64,000 nt of DNA from the NCBI RefSeq assembly GCF_033473495.1, contig NC_088935.1, positions 2,976,001 through 3,040,000 of the forward strand, written 5' to 3'. The DNA comes from Cercospora beticola (lineage: Eukaryota > Ascomycota > Dothideomycetes > Mycosphaerellales > Mycosphaerellaceae). Below, piece by piece: positions 30,668 through 40,266 of the stretch. Numbering within the stretch: position 1 is the stretch's first letter; every line of letters starts with the position of its first letter. The notes beneath the pieces were generated by a model. That model did no database searches. It was not told the DNA's origin and saw nothing but the letters and a program-made list of their open reading frames with translations. A program made the position numbers and the translations under genes.

Positions 30668-33140
30668 ATGGAGTCTGTCGAGAAGTATGCCGAGAAGGTG
30701 CCATGCGAAGACGTTTCGCAAATGCACCTCCAAGCCTGTTTCGATGAGCCTAACGATGTGGGAGAGGCCATTCATATTCCCAGCGACGAGGAAGTCATCG
30801 ACCCGCGTCTCAAAGACTATCCCGTGACTATGGTCGCCAGGACAGTCCACCTTCACAATGACCCAACGCAAGTATTGTCTCGCATCCTACGCCCGCGCAG
30901 CCGAATTCTGACTCTCATCGTAGAGAGCCCATTTTGACCTTCCGCTTCTGGTTCCTCAGCACCTTCTGGGTGACCGTTGGCTGCGCTCTCTCCACCCTTT
31001 ACTACTTCAAGCCGTACCAGCAGAGCATTTCGAGTTATGTCATCCAGCTTCTCGCCTGGGCTATGGGTGATGCTATGGCGAGATACCTGCCGAAACGAGA
31101 GATTTCTTGGTTCAGAGGCAGATTCAAATGGAGCATGAATCCTGGCCCGTGGAATGCAAAGGAACACGCCTTGGTCGTGGTCGCTTACTGGGGCTCAAGT
31201 CACACTGCCTATGGTCTGGGTCCGCTGACCGCCATGGAAATGTACTATGGCCAGAAAATTTCTGCAGTATGGGGCATCCTCTTCCTCGTCACATCGCAAC
31301 TGCTCGGTTATGGGTTTGCTGGGCTCTTTCGCGACATTCTCGTCCGTCCTCCGAAGATGTTCTATCCTAGTGTGCTGCCTAATATTGCCCTGTTCAATGC
31401 AATGCACCGCGACCCTTCTGTCACGAGGAGGTCCTTGGCCTGTTTCACCTACTGCGCCACTGCAGCCTTCATCTGGCAATGGTTTCCCCAATATCTGTTT
31501 CCGCTGCTGATATCTCTGCCACTATTGTGTTGGCTTGGACATGGCAATCCCATTGCGTATGTCCTCGGCTCCGGAAAGTACGGCTTTGGTATCCTTAACT
31601 TCTCGCTGGACTGGAACTACATCAACGGGACGATGCAGTCCATGTATACACCCTTTTGGGCGTCAATGAATCAGTTCACCGGCATTTTTGTCGCTGTTTG
31701 GGTCATCTATCCGATTCTCTATTACAGCAACTCTCTGGATGCCCAGAACTATGCGGCCATGTCTGCCTCGACGTTCGACCGCGACGGTAAAGATTATAAC
31801 ATCTCGAGGGTTCTCACACCACAGTACATGCTCAACCAGACGGCAATGGACGAATACTCACCTCCCTACTGGAGCGTATCGTATGTTTTCTGCATTTTCT
31901 CGGGCATCGCTGCCAGCATGAGCGCCTGCACTTTCGTGCTACTATGGTATGGGAAAGACACATGGGCGATCGTTCGCAAGGGGTTTCGCAAGAAAGTCAA
32001 GTCTGACGGCGATTATGATGATCCTTATCTGAAGCTCATGGCCGGCAGTCCTCGCGTACCGCATTGGTGGTACTTGACACTTCTTGGTCTCTGTGCTTCA
32101 TTTTCCATCGCGACAGTCGAGGCCGGTGGCTTTAACCTTCCCTGGTGGGGCTTCATCATCATGTCGATGTTAGCGTTCGCGTTTATGTTCCCGTGCGGCG
32201 TCATATTTGCCATTTCGGGGCAAATCATTGGCATGAATTTCCTCTCGGAAATCATTGCCGGCTCACTCTTCAAAGGAAATCCCATCGCGGTACTGGCGGC
32301 CATGACTTACGGCACTCAAAGCCTGGTTCAGAGCCTGAACCTCGTGATCGACTTCAAATTCGGCTTTTACATGCGCATTCCTGAAACTGAAATGTTCATT
32401 GGCCAGTTCTGGGGAACTCTCCTAGGCCCGTTCATCAATTACGCTGTGATGAGAGTCATTCTGCAATCTGTTGGGATCCCCACGCTCACAGGGAAAACGC
32501 CATCCGTGAATTGGGACGCCTCACGAACTCGCAACTTCTACTCCTCATCCGTGATCTGGGGTGTCCTAGGCCCTGAGCAGTTTTTCTCGGAGGGGTCCAT
32601 GTACTCTTGGGTCTACTACGCATTCCTTACAGGTCCCGCGGCCGTCCTGATCGTCTGGTTATTCCAGCGGCGGTTTCCAAAATGGGACATGGAAAAGCTC
32701 TGCAACCCGCCTTTGATTTTCTACGGGATAAGTCTGTTTCCTATCTACCCAACGACCAGTATTCTGACGTCCTTTATTGCTGCGGTAGTATTGTGAGTCT
32801 GTAAATTCCTGACGCATCCCGCGTTCGCTGACGAGTGTGATCCAGCATGGGATACATTTATCGCTATCATCCTGCCTTCTGGCGGAAATACCATTATTTA
32901 TTGGCAGTCGGCTTGGATTGCGGCACACAGGTTATGTCCACAGTCATGGCCTTCGCGATAAGCATTCCGAATGTCAAGTTTCCAACGTGGTGGGGTAACA
33001 ATCCTACATTTCCAGACCGGTATCGTCGTCGTATGCTCTCCACTTCGATATATAAGACTGAGTGCGAGCAGGTGTTTCCCTCCGAATCAAAAGCTACCCC
33101 CAGCCATGCAAATAACGACCCATTCGAAACGCTAAGGTGA
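30668..33140 (+). CDS. OPT-family oligopeptide transporter
   Basis: Exons 30668..30867, 30924..32792 and 32846..33140 give 787 aa. N-terminal acidic cytosolic segment, then about 14-16 transmembrane helices. OPT hallmarks: NDPTEPILTFRFWFLSTF (the start of the first helix, created by splicing), NPGPWNAKEHALVVV, KYGFGILNFSLDWNYI and SGQIIGMNFLSEIIAGSLFKGNPIA. The family imports tetra- to hexapeptides or related compounds with protons. Intron 1 (56 nt) has a GC donor (AAC/GCAAGT); the nearby GT would break the frame. It lies about 780 bp upstream of a secreted peptide-precursor gene on the same strand, so a functional link is possible but speculative. Confidence 0.9.
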
Positions 33141-33920
33141 GGTGGAACGGAATCGTTACCGGGGGAAATCAGTCGCGGAGCATTGGGGAATTGGGCCTCA
33201 CTAATACACGCCGGGTTGGTTTCCAATACGGCATTGGTGTCCTTCACCGTGAAACAAGACTTGCTCAGCTTCACATACCTCATGCGACCAGCAACACCAC
33301 CTGACTCGCCTTTCTGTTCCGACTCGTGGTGCATCTCGATCTGGACAGTTCGAGTCTCGCCAAACAGACCGGAAATGTATGGTCGGTACGAACAGAGTCA
33401 CTCAGTCTCTGCACTGTTCCTTTGTCCGTCAGCAAGGCAACTCACTCTCGCTGCACAAAACCGGACCTAGCGCCACGGCACGGCTGATTCGACAAGAGAG
33501 CGGGAGTCCATGTTGTAGCATAGCAAAGTACCGGCCTTGGCCATGCAAAGCCGTAGAACGACAGTAACCCAAAGTAACGACTAGCAGATATTCAGCAGCC
33601 CAATCTCTCCCCTTCCCCTTCATCACAGTCGAGTCTAGAAGAGGCGGTGTCGTTAAGGCATATCTTGGCAGAGACCGTAACCCACACCCGCACCCGCATC
33701 CGCGCCCGCGGAGTCCGCCCAATGTGCCGTGCAATGAAGAATGGCCGGAGAGACAGCAAATGTTACTATTACGAGAGCTTCAAGTACCATTGACAATGGG
33801 AACGCGATGGGATACATATAAGGAATACGACTGCAACATTCAAGCCACTCAAATCAAGCCAATTCGCCTGCAGACAACCTGGAACACACCACTTCATAAG
33901 CTTCTTTTCTGCGCCTAGAC
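33141..33920. other. Intergenic, promoter of peptide precursor gene
   Basis: No gene seen. A CACCCG/CATCCG-type short repeat lies at about 33681-33712. A TATA-like acatataagg (33814-33823) lies about 100 bp before the ATG at 33921, with C/A-rich DNA between. Confidence 0.5.
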
Positions 33921-34388
33921 ATGAAATGTGAGCTCTTCCTTGGTTTCAGTCACTAACGATATGCTCACATTCGCTTGTCAGACTCAATCATCTGTGCGAT
34001 CACCACAATATTTGGTGCCGCATCTGCTGCCCCGATATTCGAATGGGATCCAAACAGCATTGCTTACACAGGAGGATGGAAAAGAGCAGCGATTGCTGAA
34101 GCTCAACGATTCCCGCGTATAGGCGGTGGCATAACCTGCATGGCAATTTCATGCACTCACCCGGAGTTGTACAGGCCGTTCAACGGCAAGCTTGGTCAGA
34201 GGTCAGCCGATGCGAAGCCGATTTTCGAATGGGACCCCAACAGCATTGTTTATACTGGGCCGGAGAAGCGTGACGCACAGCAATTATCGCCAAATGTACG
34301 CCTTGATGGCGACGATGTCATCGCTTGGGGCATCAGGATGCCTAACCGGAAGTTCACCCTTGATCGACCTGGTTTCGGGCCGGTATGA
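33921..34388 (+). CDS. Secreted precursor with two Lys-Arg-terminated peptide repeats
   Basis: Exons 33921..33927 and 33982..34388 (54-nt intron after only seven coding bases, CACTAAC branch) give 137 aa. Splicing creates a clean signal peptide, MKYSIICAITTIFGAASA, cleaved before APIF. Directly after it stands PIFEWDPNSIAYTGGWKR. After a spacer containing two Cys (TCMAISC) comes PIFEWDPNSIVYTGPEKR. Both copies end in KR, the Kex2 recognition dipeptide, as in fungal kexin-processed peptides, pheromones and dikaritin-type RiPP precursors. The tail ends RPGFGPV. A TATA box, the intron and selection on the repeats argue for a real gene. No known core peptide or UstYa gene was recognised nearby. 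Function unknown. Confidence 0.8.
34032..34085 (+). repeat. Peptide repeat copy 1 (ends KR)
   Basis: Eighteen codons encoding PIFEWDPNSIAYTGGWKR immediately after the predicted signal peptidase site. It matches copy 2 at 15 of 18 residues. Confidence 0.85.
34218..34271 (+). repeat. Peptide repeat copy 2 (ends KR)
   Basis: Eighteen codons encoding PIFEWDPNSIVYTGPEKR. Against copy 1, eight codons differ synonymously (Ile2, Asp6, Pro7, Tyr12, Thr13, Gly14, Lys17, Arg18), while only the Ala/Val codon and the two residues before KR change the protein. Confidence 0.85.
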
Positions 34389-34587
34389 TCTGTGATGGTT
34401 GAATGGCATGCACTCGGCTGGACCGATTGGCATCTATGTTGGCAACGAATTATGTACCATGAAATGAACGCTTACTTCCTCCAGTATTATCCCGTTGAAG
34501 ATATCAGCATTGCCCGAAGCGAAAGCATTGAGGGGCAACGTATACAAGATGGTATTTCCGCATGGATTTTACTCCTCTCTATTGAAT

Positions 34588-35505
34588 TCAGCCTTGGCGA
34601 TATATCGAAGCGCCGCCATCGACGACATATGCAGTTCCGTGTACATAGCTGGCATCCTCAGAGCACAAGAAGGCGATTGCGTTACCGACATCTACGGCTT
34701 GCCCGAGGCGCTTCAGTGCTACCGAGCCAGCTAAAGCCGTACGCTGTTCAGCTGTCGACATGTCACGCAATGCTTTAGTATCTGTGAAGCCCGGGCAGAC
34801 CGCATTGACTCGAATGCCATGCTGACCGTAGTCTGCAGCATCGGTTTTAACCAGCCCGATGATTGCATGTTTGGTGCTTGCATATGGTGATACTCCGGGA
34901 GACGCATTGATACCTGCCATTGAGGACACCGAAACAATGCTTCCTCTTCCATGCCCGCCTTGTTCGAGAGGGTCTTGTTTGAGCATTTGACGAATTTCTG
35001 CCCGATGGCACAGAAATGTCTGCGTTCCACGAAAATAAATCAGCTATCAGGTCAAATACAAATCCAGGTTTGCTGGCGTACCCCGTATAGATTGACCGCA
35101 ATCACACGATCGAAAACGTCAACGTCGACATCGATGGTCGGAGTGCGCGGGGGCACAATGCCTGCAATATTGCAACCGTAGTCCAGTCTTCCAAATCTCG
35201 CAACACAACGGTCCACAAAGGTTTGCACCGATGTTTCGTCAGATACGTCGACGTACGATATATCAACATCAACGTCCGATGATTCCAGGCGCACCTGATC
35301 TGCCACTTCGCGTACTCCAGCTTCGTTGATATCGCCCAAGAGTATCTTCTTGCACCCCGCGCGAGCGAATGCTATCGCTGTGCCTTGGCCGATACCTGTG
35401 GAATGTTTAGTTGGCTAATCGCAGGCCATTCCAAGTTGTATGATCGATCTTCTCACCTGAGGCGGCGCCTGTGATTAACGCTACTCCACGGAGTGGACCA
35501 ACCAT
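34588..35505 (-). CDS. Short-chain dehydrogenase/reductase, intact
   Basis: Exons 35457..35505, 35082..35395 and 34588..35019 give 264 aa. Classical SDR: cofactor motif LITGAASGIGQGTAIAFA (TGxxxGxG, completed by splicing), DVSDET after beta3, LDYGCNIAGI in the NNAG position, catalytic Ser in SIVSVSSMAG, YASTK (YxxxK), then RVNAVCPGFTDT and the terminal GTAYVVDGGASI. It is probably NAD(P)-dependent alcohol or ketone oxidoreduction; the substrate is unknown. It is divergent from a second SDR that has lost these motifs, with a promoter of about 220 bp between them. Confidence 0.87.
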
Positions 35506-35727
35506 AATTGATACAGTGGTATCAGTATCGATATTAGGCAACACCACCGTCCACCACCGAATTGTGTCTCTGAACGCTCATCATCGTCCACGTCCATCAC
35601 CACGGTGCAGCATGATTCGGTCCGAGCCTTGTCGGACCGAGAGCTATGTGAACAGTACCACACTTTACGTGAGGGGCATCGCGAGCGCCCGATGAAGATG
35701 AACCACAGTGCTGTACAAACAGGGAGC
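35506..35727. promoter_or_regulatory. Divergent promoter between two SDR genes
   Basis: About 220 bp. In-frame ATGs at 35692 and 35698 could extend the plus-strand SDR by 10-12 residues, which would shorten this promoter. Confidence 0.4.
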
Positions 35728-36618
35728 ATGAAACATTACGAAGGAGTCGCGCTTATTACTGGAGCCGGCAGTGGTAGGTTGCTCAGTACATCGATCGATT
35801 TGCCGTGAACAGAGCTGATATCTTACTAGAGCTCGGTCAAGCTGTCGTTCAAGCCTTTGTGAGTGCTGGATGCACGAACATCGTGCTCGCAGATACATCT
35901 TTGCTGGCCATCGAAGGAGTCAGGGACCATTTCTCCTCTGGTACAGACTCGGGACTCCCCAAGTTGGATTTGAGGCTAGTCGAATATGATTCGGAAGACT
36001 CCAATGGGGCTGAAAATATGGTGAAGGAGGCCCGCGAATCCTTTGGCTCGATAAACTACTGCGTCAATTGTAGCACCACGAGTCTTGCTGCTGCTCCAAT
36101 ACCTACAGCGGAGATGGATGCGGCAATGTTCAAGGCTGGGTTGACGGCAACTTCAAGAGCGGTATGAGATTTTGTCGTTTGTGGCGATGTGTTACTATTG
36201 TCGCTGATATTCGCCACAGCTTTGGCTCTGCTGTAGAGCACAGCTGCGGACACTGCTCTCTCAGCATGGAACCAGAAGTTCCATCACCAATATAGTGCCT
36301 TACGGAAACCTAGGCACCCATCCAGGTCACGCTCTACTCGCAGCAGCTGGATATGGCGGTGTCGGTATGTCCAAGTCGATGGCTCGAGATCATGTCAATT
36401 CCAACGTGCGAGTCAATGTCGTAGCCCCGGCGGTGATTGCAAGCACCGAGAATGCAATAGCAGAGTCTGAATTACAGCGGCACATGAAGATACCTGGTCG
36501 AACGATTGAATCTGCTGAGGTAGCAAATGCCGCTGTGTTCCTCGCTGGCGAGGGCGCCTCCGGCATTACCGGTGTGGTACTTCCAGTGGACGCTGGCTGG
36601 TCGATGATACATGGCTAA
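35728..36618 (+). CDS. SDR-fold protein lacking catalytic motifs (pseudoenzyme candidate)
   Basis: Exons 35728..35773, 35830..36161 and 36220..36618 give 258 aa, frame intact. The fold is recognisable (EGVALITGAG, TNIVLADTSL, INYCVN, LWLCCRAQLRTLL, RVNVVAPAVIAS, GVVLPVDAGW). However, TGxxxGxG is TGAGSELG (central Gly to Glu), NNAG has become NCST, the catalytic-Ser region reads SSITNIVPYGNLG, and the YxxxK position reads LLAAAGYGG with neither Tyr nor Lys. Open frame and good splice sites argue against simple decay. The acceptor for exon 3 was chosen at 36219 because it yields WLCCRAQLR; a later in-frame AG would drop eight residues. An inactive or repurposed SDR is inferred. Confidence 0.75.
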
Positions 36619-36873
36619 GCCATCTGGTAGTGCAATATGCGAGGAACGTCATCTTCAAGGCACATCCAAGTCCATTCTTGATTGGTTGATCGATTGATGG
36701 GCTTACATCTCATCGTCGCCCCTAACTTAATGCACTTCGGCCCGGCCTGAGAATTTCGGTCCGAGAACTGTCTTGATCGCGCTTAAGCATAGCAGCTCGT
36801 GCATTCAATCTGATCCGTATGAGAGATTGGTTGTTTTGTTGTCATCAAGCTTGACAAGTAACAACGTGCGAGG

Positions 36874-38853
36874 ATGGAAACCATACACGGGTCTCGTTAC
36901 ACTTGTGAAATTCCCAGAGTAGATCTCTTGACATTCGTGTTTAGTTCTGGCGACGCAGCGACTCGTCAAAGACCTCAGTACTTCGATGCGGATCATCCGG
37001 AACGCCACTATAGTCTGAGCCAGGGAGAGTCGTATGCCAAAAGGGTCGCCAAAGGACTGCAAGACTTGGGACTGCAAGACGATGACAAGGTCTTTTTGTA
37101 TTCGGGGAACAACCTCTTCTTCCCTATCCTGCTCTGGGGGGTGATTGGAGCAGGATGTGTCTTCACTGCCACATCGCCAAGCGCTTCACTCGAAGGTGGC
37201 TATGTTGAAGCCAGACCCGTTGTTGAAAAGCACATACTGACGTTGACAGAACTTACCAACCAACTGCGTGATTCCGATTCTAAGCTACTTCTGGCCAGCC
37301 TAGACGGGATCGAAACAGCATTGAAGGCTGCAACCGCTGTTGGAATACCACAAGAGAGAGTATACGTGTTCTGCGATCCTCGAGATGCTTCGATGATTAG
37401 GAATGCTACACGATCCGAGCCTTGGACCTCCCTATGGGCATCAGAGCATGGAAACGAATTCGAATGGCCAACGTCGGCAGATCCAGATTATCTTGCCAGA
37501 AAGACAATTATATTGAACTATTCCAGCGGGTAAGCCTTCCCACGGTGCCGGATTTGTCCGTGCTTATTTCTGTTGTAGCACCACAGGACCTCCAAAAGGA
37601 GTAGAGATCACGCATGCGAACGTGGTGGCGAACTCCGCCCAACTGATTCACTACCGCACCATGGTAGGAAACCAACCGTCCGCGTACGCTCGTCAGGAGA
37701 GACTGGCGCGGTCTGGAGAGCGCTGGCTGGCTCCTCTACCCATGTATCATGCATATGTATAAGGATAACACCCATCAAACGTGTGCCTTGATGACATCAG
37801 CTAATTTGTGCTTCAGGGGCAAATCTATTATTGCGTGAATGCACCTCGAATGTCTGCCAAGGTCTACATCATGTCCAAATATGATGTCCGACGACTGCTC
37901 CTCTTCGTCGATATTTACCGCATCACATTCTTGACCGCGGTGCCGACAGTCTTAATTGCCATGGCCAAGCATCCACGAGGAGTGTACAACTTGCAGTCTC
38001 TCGAATACGCCCTTACTGGATCGGCACCGCTGGGCCACGACATTGCAAGTGTTATCGAGAAGCACTTTTTGCGTCCTGGGCTTGAGCTGAAGAACGGCTG
38101 GGGCCTTACCGAAACGACGAACTCTATCAGCGGCTTCTGTCCCGATGATCAAAACGATGGGAGGTCGGTGGGGTATCTCAATCCGAACTGTGCAGGAAAG
38201 ATTGTACCTGTGGAAGGGCAAAGCTGGGATAGTGAAGTCCCGCCTGCGACCCTCGTCGGAGAGATATGGGTGTCGGGTCAGAATGTCATGAAAGGGTACT
38301 ACAAGAACCCTGAAGCGACAGCAGATACGGTCGTTGTGCAAAATGGCCGTCGTTGGTTGCGGACCGGTGACATCGGGTATTTTGAGGATGGAAGAATTTA
38401 CATTATTGATAGGCTCAAGGTATGTGCTATTTCCCTGTTTTACAACCATTGTATGTGAGACTGACTTCCTTGCCCCCTACAAAGGAATTGATCAAAGTCA
38501 AGGGCTTGCAGGTATCTCCCAGCGAGCTGGAAGCGGCGATCTTGCTGCACGAAGGAGTGGCAGACGTGGCCGTGACCGGTGCAAAATTGTAAGCAGCTGC
38601 CATCAGCAGAACTTGTTCCGGACTACCGCTAACGTTGTCTCACAGAGAAATGGGAGAATGTCCGCGGGCTTTCGTCGTACGGAAAGATCCAGAGCTGCAG
38701 GAAGAGCAGATCCACGACTTGATCAGGTCCAGATTCTCTAAGCACAAGTGGCTAACGGGTGGGGTGTACTTCATCGATGAGATTCCTAAGACACCGAGTG
38801 GCAAGACGAAGCGGCGGCTCTTGCCAATTCCTCCGAAGACTGCCAAGCTTTGA
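36874..38853 (+). CDS. Acyl-CoA synthetase / 4-coumarate-CoA ligase-like, peroxisomal
   Basis: Exons 36874..37529, 37579..37756, 37817..38419, 38485..38588 and 38646..38853 encode 582 aa. ANL-superfamily motifs: the AMP loop SSGTTGPPKGVEITHAN (completed across intron 1), LPMYHAYG, GWGLTET (A5), [59 protein letters not shown] (A7-A8), and the C-terminal catalytic Lys in TPSGKTKRR. The protein ends in AKL, a PTS1 variant, predicting peroxisomal location. It activates a carboxylate (aryl or fatty) with ATP and CoA; exact substrate unknown. It follows the degenerate SDR on the same strand (255 bp). Confidence 0.88.
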
Positions 38854-39688
38854 TCTCGTGGTGCCGTAGATTGAATCACAGAAACTTCGCCCACAGCCAT
38901 GCCCAAAGTCGTTCCATTATCTGAACAGATGAGGGACTGCTAGCTACCGGCACTGGCTGTGCCTAAATGGTAGGAGGTGGTCCAAGGCTCAAGTCCCTTT
39001 GATGAAAGCAATCGTGTAGGATTAGCTCCCTCTCCGAACAGGCAAAGAGATCTCTGCTCCATGGCCTGGCGAAAGACTGAGACAGCGCCGCAATGAACTG
39101 TGTGAGGCTTAAAGACGCTTGCGCCCGGTCGAAGACTTTGAGTTTGCCACGGCCTCTCGCGAGTCTCACAATCGACCGCAGCGTGGGGCAAGCAGAGTCT
39201 GCAATGTTGTTGTGTTGGACTTGCAAGCCTACGTAATTGCGGATGCTCTCTGCATGTGGTATCCGTAGTCTAAACGAAGCTCCGTCGCCAGCTGCAGAGG
39301 TTCGAATCTGTTTGTTGAATAGAGCGGCGCGCAACACATTGGCCGCGCGTGCCGTTCTCATATTCAGAACACGATAAGGTCATGGACACCAGCATCTGAT
39401 ATGCTGGGGACCAGCCTCATATCCCGAGCACTGCTATGTTACTGGGCTTCTGTGGAACAAAATAACAGGCGATGGCTGCTCGGACCTGGGGACTCGAGCC
39501 TATTCGACGATATGCTGTTGATGGCCTGTGTGATGACCCATGCCAGGCATCGAGGCTGGATAGATGTCGCCGCCGAGAAGCCCGAATGCTGAATTCAGCT
39601 CACGGGTGGTAAATATATGCGCCGCGTGGAAATTTCGTTGTGAGGCACATTGGCCGCATGCCTTTCTGACGCAGTCCATGTTCGTCCA
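38854..39688. other. Intergenic with one candidate small frame
   Basis: 835 bp between the CoA ligase and a small membrane protein. Only the minus frame 38963..39361, listed separately, has any protein-like character. Confidence 0.4.
38963..39361 (-). CDS. Candidate small protein with leader-like N-terminus
   Basis: 132-codon ATG-initiated frame. The N-terminus (MRTARAANVLRAALFNKQIRTSAA) is Arg/Ala-rich and acid-free, like a mitochondrial leader. The remainder is mixed and resembles nothing I recognise. No introns or promoter elements support it. It may be chance. Confidence 0.28.
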   Translation of the reverse strand: MRTARAANVLRAALFNKQIRTSAAGDGASFRLRIPHAESIRNYVGLQVQHNNIADSACPTLRSIVRLARGRGKLKVFDRAQASLSLTQFIAALSQSFARPWSRDLFACSERELILHDCFHQRDLSLGPPPTI

Positions 39689-40090
39689 TCAGGGCAGGCG
39701 GTTCTCTTCATTGTGTACAGTTCGCCGGCTCTTCTTGTCTAGTTCTTGCACGATGACCTCTGTGGGCACAGCACGCTCCGTAGGTTTGAAGCCCATAATT
39801 TGTCCCACGAGCCCACCTGGCTTGGGCACAGGGCATTCCCGCTTCGGCTTGTCCTGGTCCGCATCTGTGGTCTCAACCTGGGCTCCAGTTCCCATGTCTC
39901 CCTCATCTGTAATGCGCTTGCGACGGCGCCGCATGATCCTGCCATCAGGCGTCTCGTAGCTGTCGGCGAACTGTCGGTGGTCGACCGGGCAGGGGAGCAG
40001 GTGCGGAACGGCAACGACGAAGAAGGAGACGGCCAATGTTGCAGTAAAGAGCGTGCCCGTGGTGCGCGACCGCGGATGGAGGTAATGCAT
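39689..40090 (-). CDS. Small single-pass membrane protein, conserved-looking
   Basis: 133 aa from the ATG at 40090. One N-terminal hydrophobic helix (GTLFTATLAVSFFVVAVPHLL) preceded by a basic start is followed by PCPVDHRQFADSYE, a run of Arg/Lys (RRRRKR), an acidic stretch and KRECPVPKPGGLVGQIMGFK. It has the look of an ascomycete-specific organellar membrane protein, but I cannot name it. The open frame extends upstream of this Met with no good leader. It is divergent from prp46. Confidence 0.6.
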   Translation of the reverse strand: MHYLHPRSRTTGTLFTATLAVSFFVVAVPHLLPCPVDHRQFADSYETPDGRIMRRRRKRITDEGDMGTGAQVETTDADQDKPKRECPVPKPGGLVGQIMGFKPTERAVPTEVIVQELDKKSRRTVHNEENRLP

Positions 40091-40266
40091 CGCGCGAGTT
40101 CGAGTTGGCGATGATGCTGCTCGCGGTGAAAGAACTGCTCTGCTCTCGCAGAACATGCAATGTCGGAGGTCGACGCCCGAACTTTGCACGAGTCTAATCC
40201 GCACTTCACGAACTTCTTCAATCAATCGTTCAGGTGCAAGGCCTCCACCACAACACAACCGCGCCC
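40091..40266. promoter_or_regulatory. Short divergent promoter upstream of prp46
   Basis: 176 bp between the two start codons. The prp46 frame is open from a GTG at 40234, but the first ATG is 40267. Confidence 0.4.

Noticed and set aside
30151..30747. 198-codon plus frame
   Set aside because: It overlaps the real OPT start in another phase, is Arg/Cys-rich and resembles no protein.
33921..34388. Assignment as an alpha-pheromone or a ustiloxin-type (dikaritin) precursor
   Set aside because: The repeat does not resemble fungal alpha-pheromones, and no UstYa-like HxxHC protein was recognised in the window; only the KR layout is shared.
39290..39312. tRNA T-loop-like GGTTCGAATC
   Set aside because: The flanking bases do not form a five-pair T stem and no acceptor or anticodon arm is found upstream.
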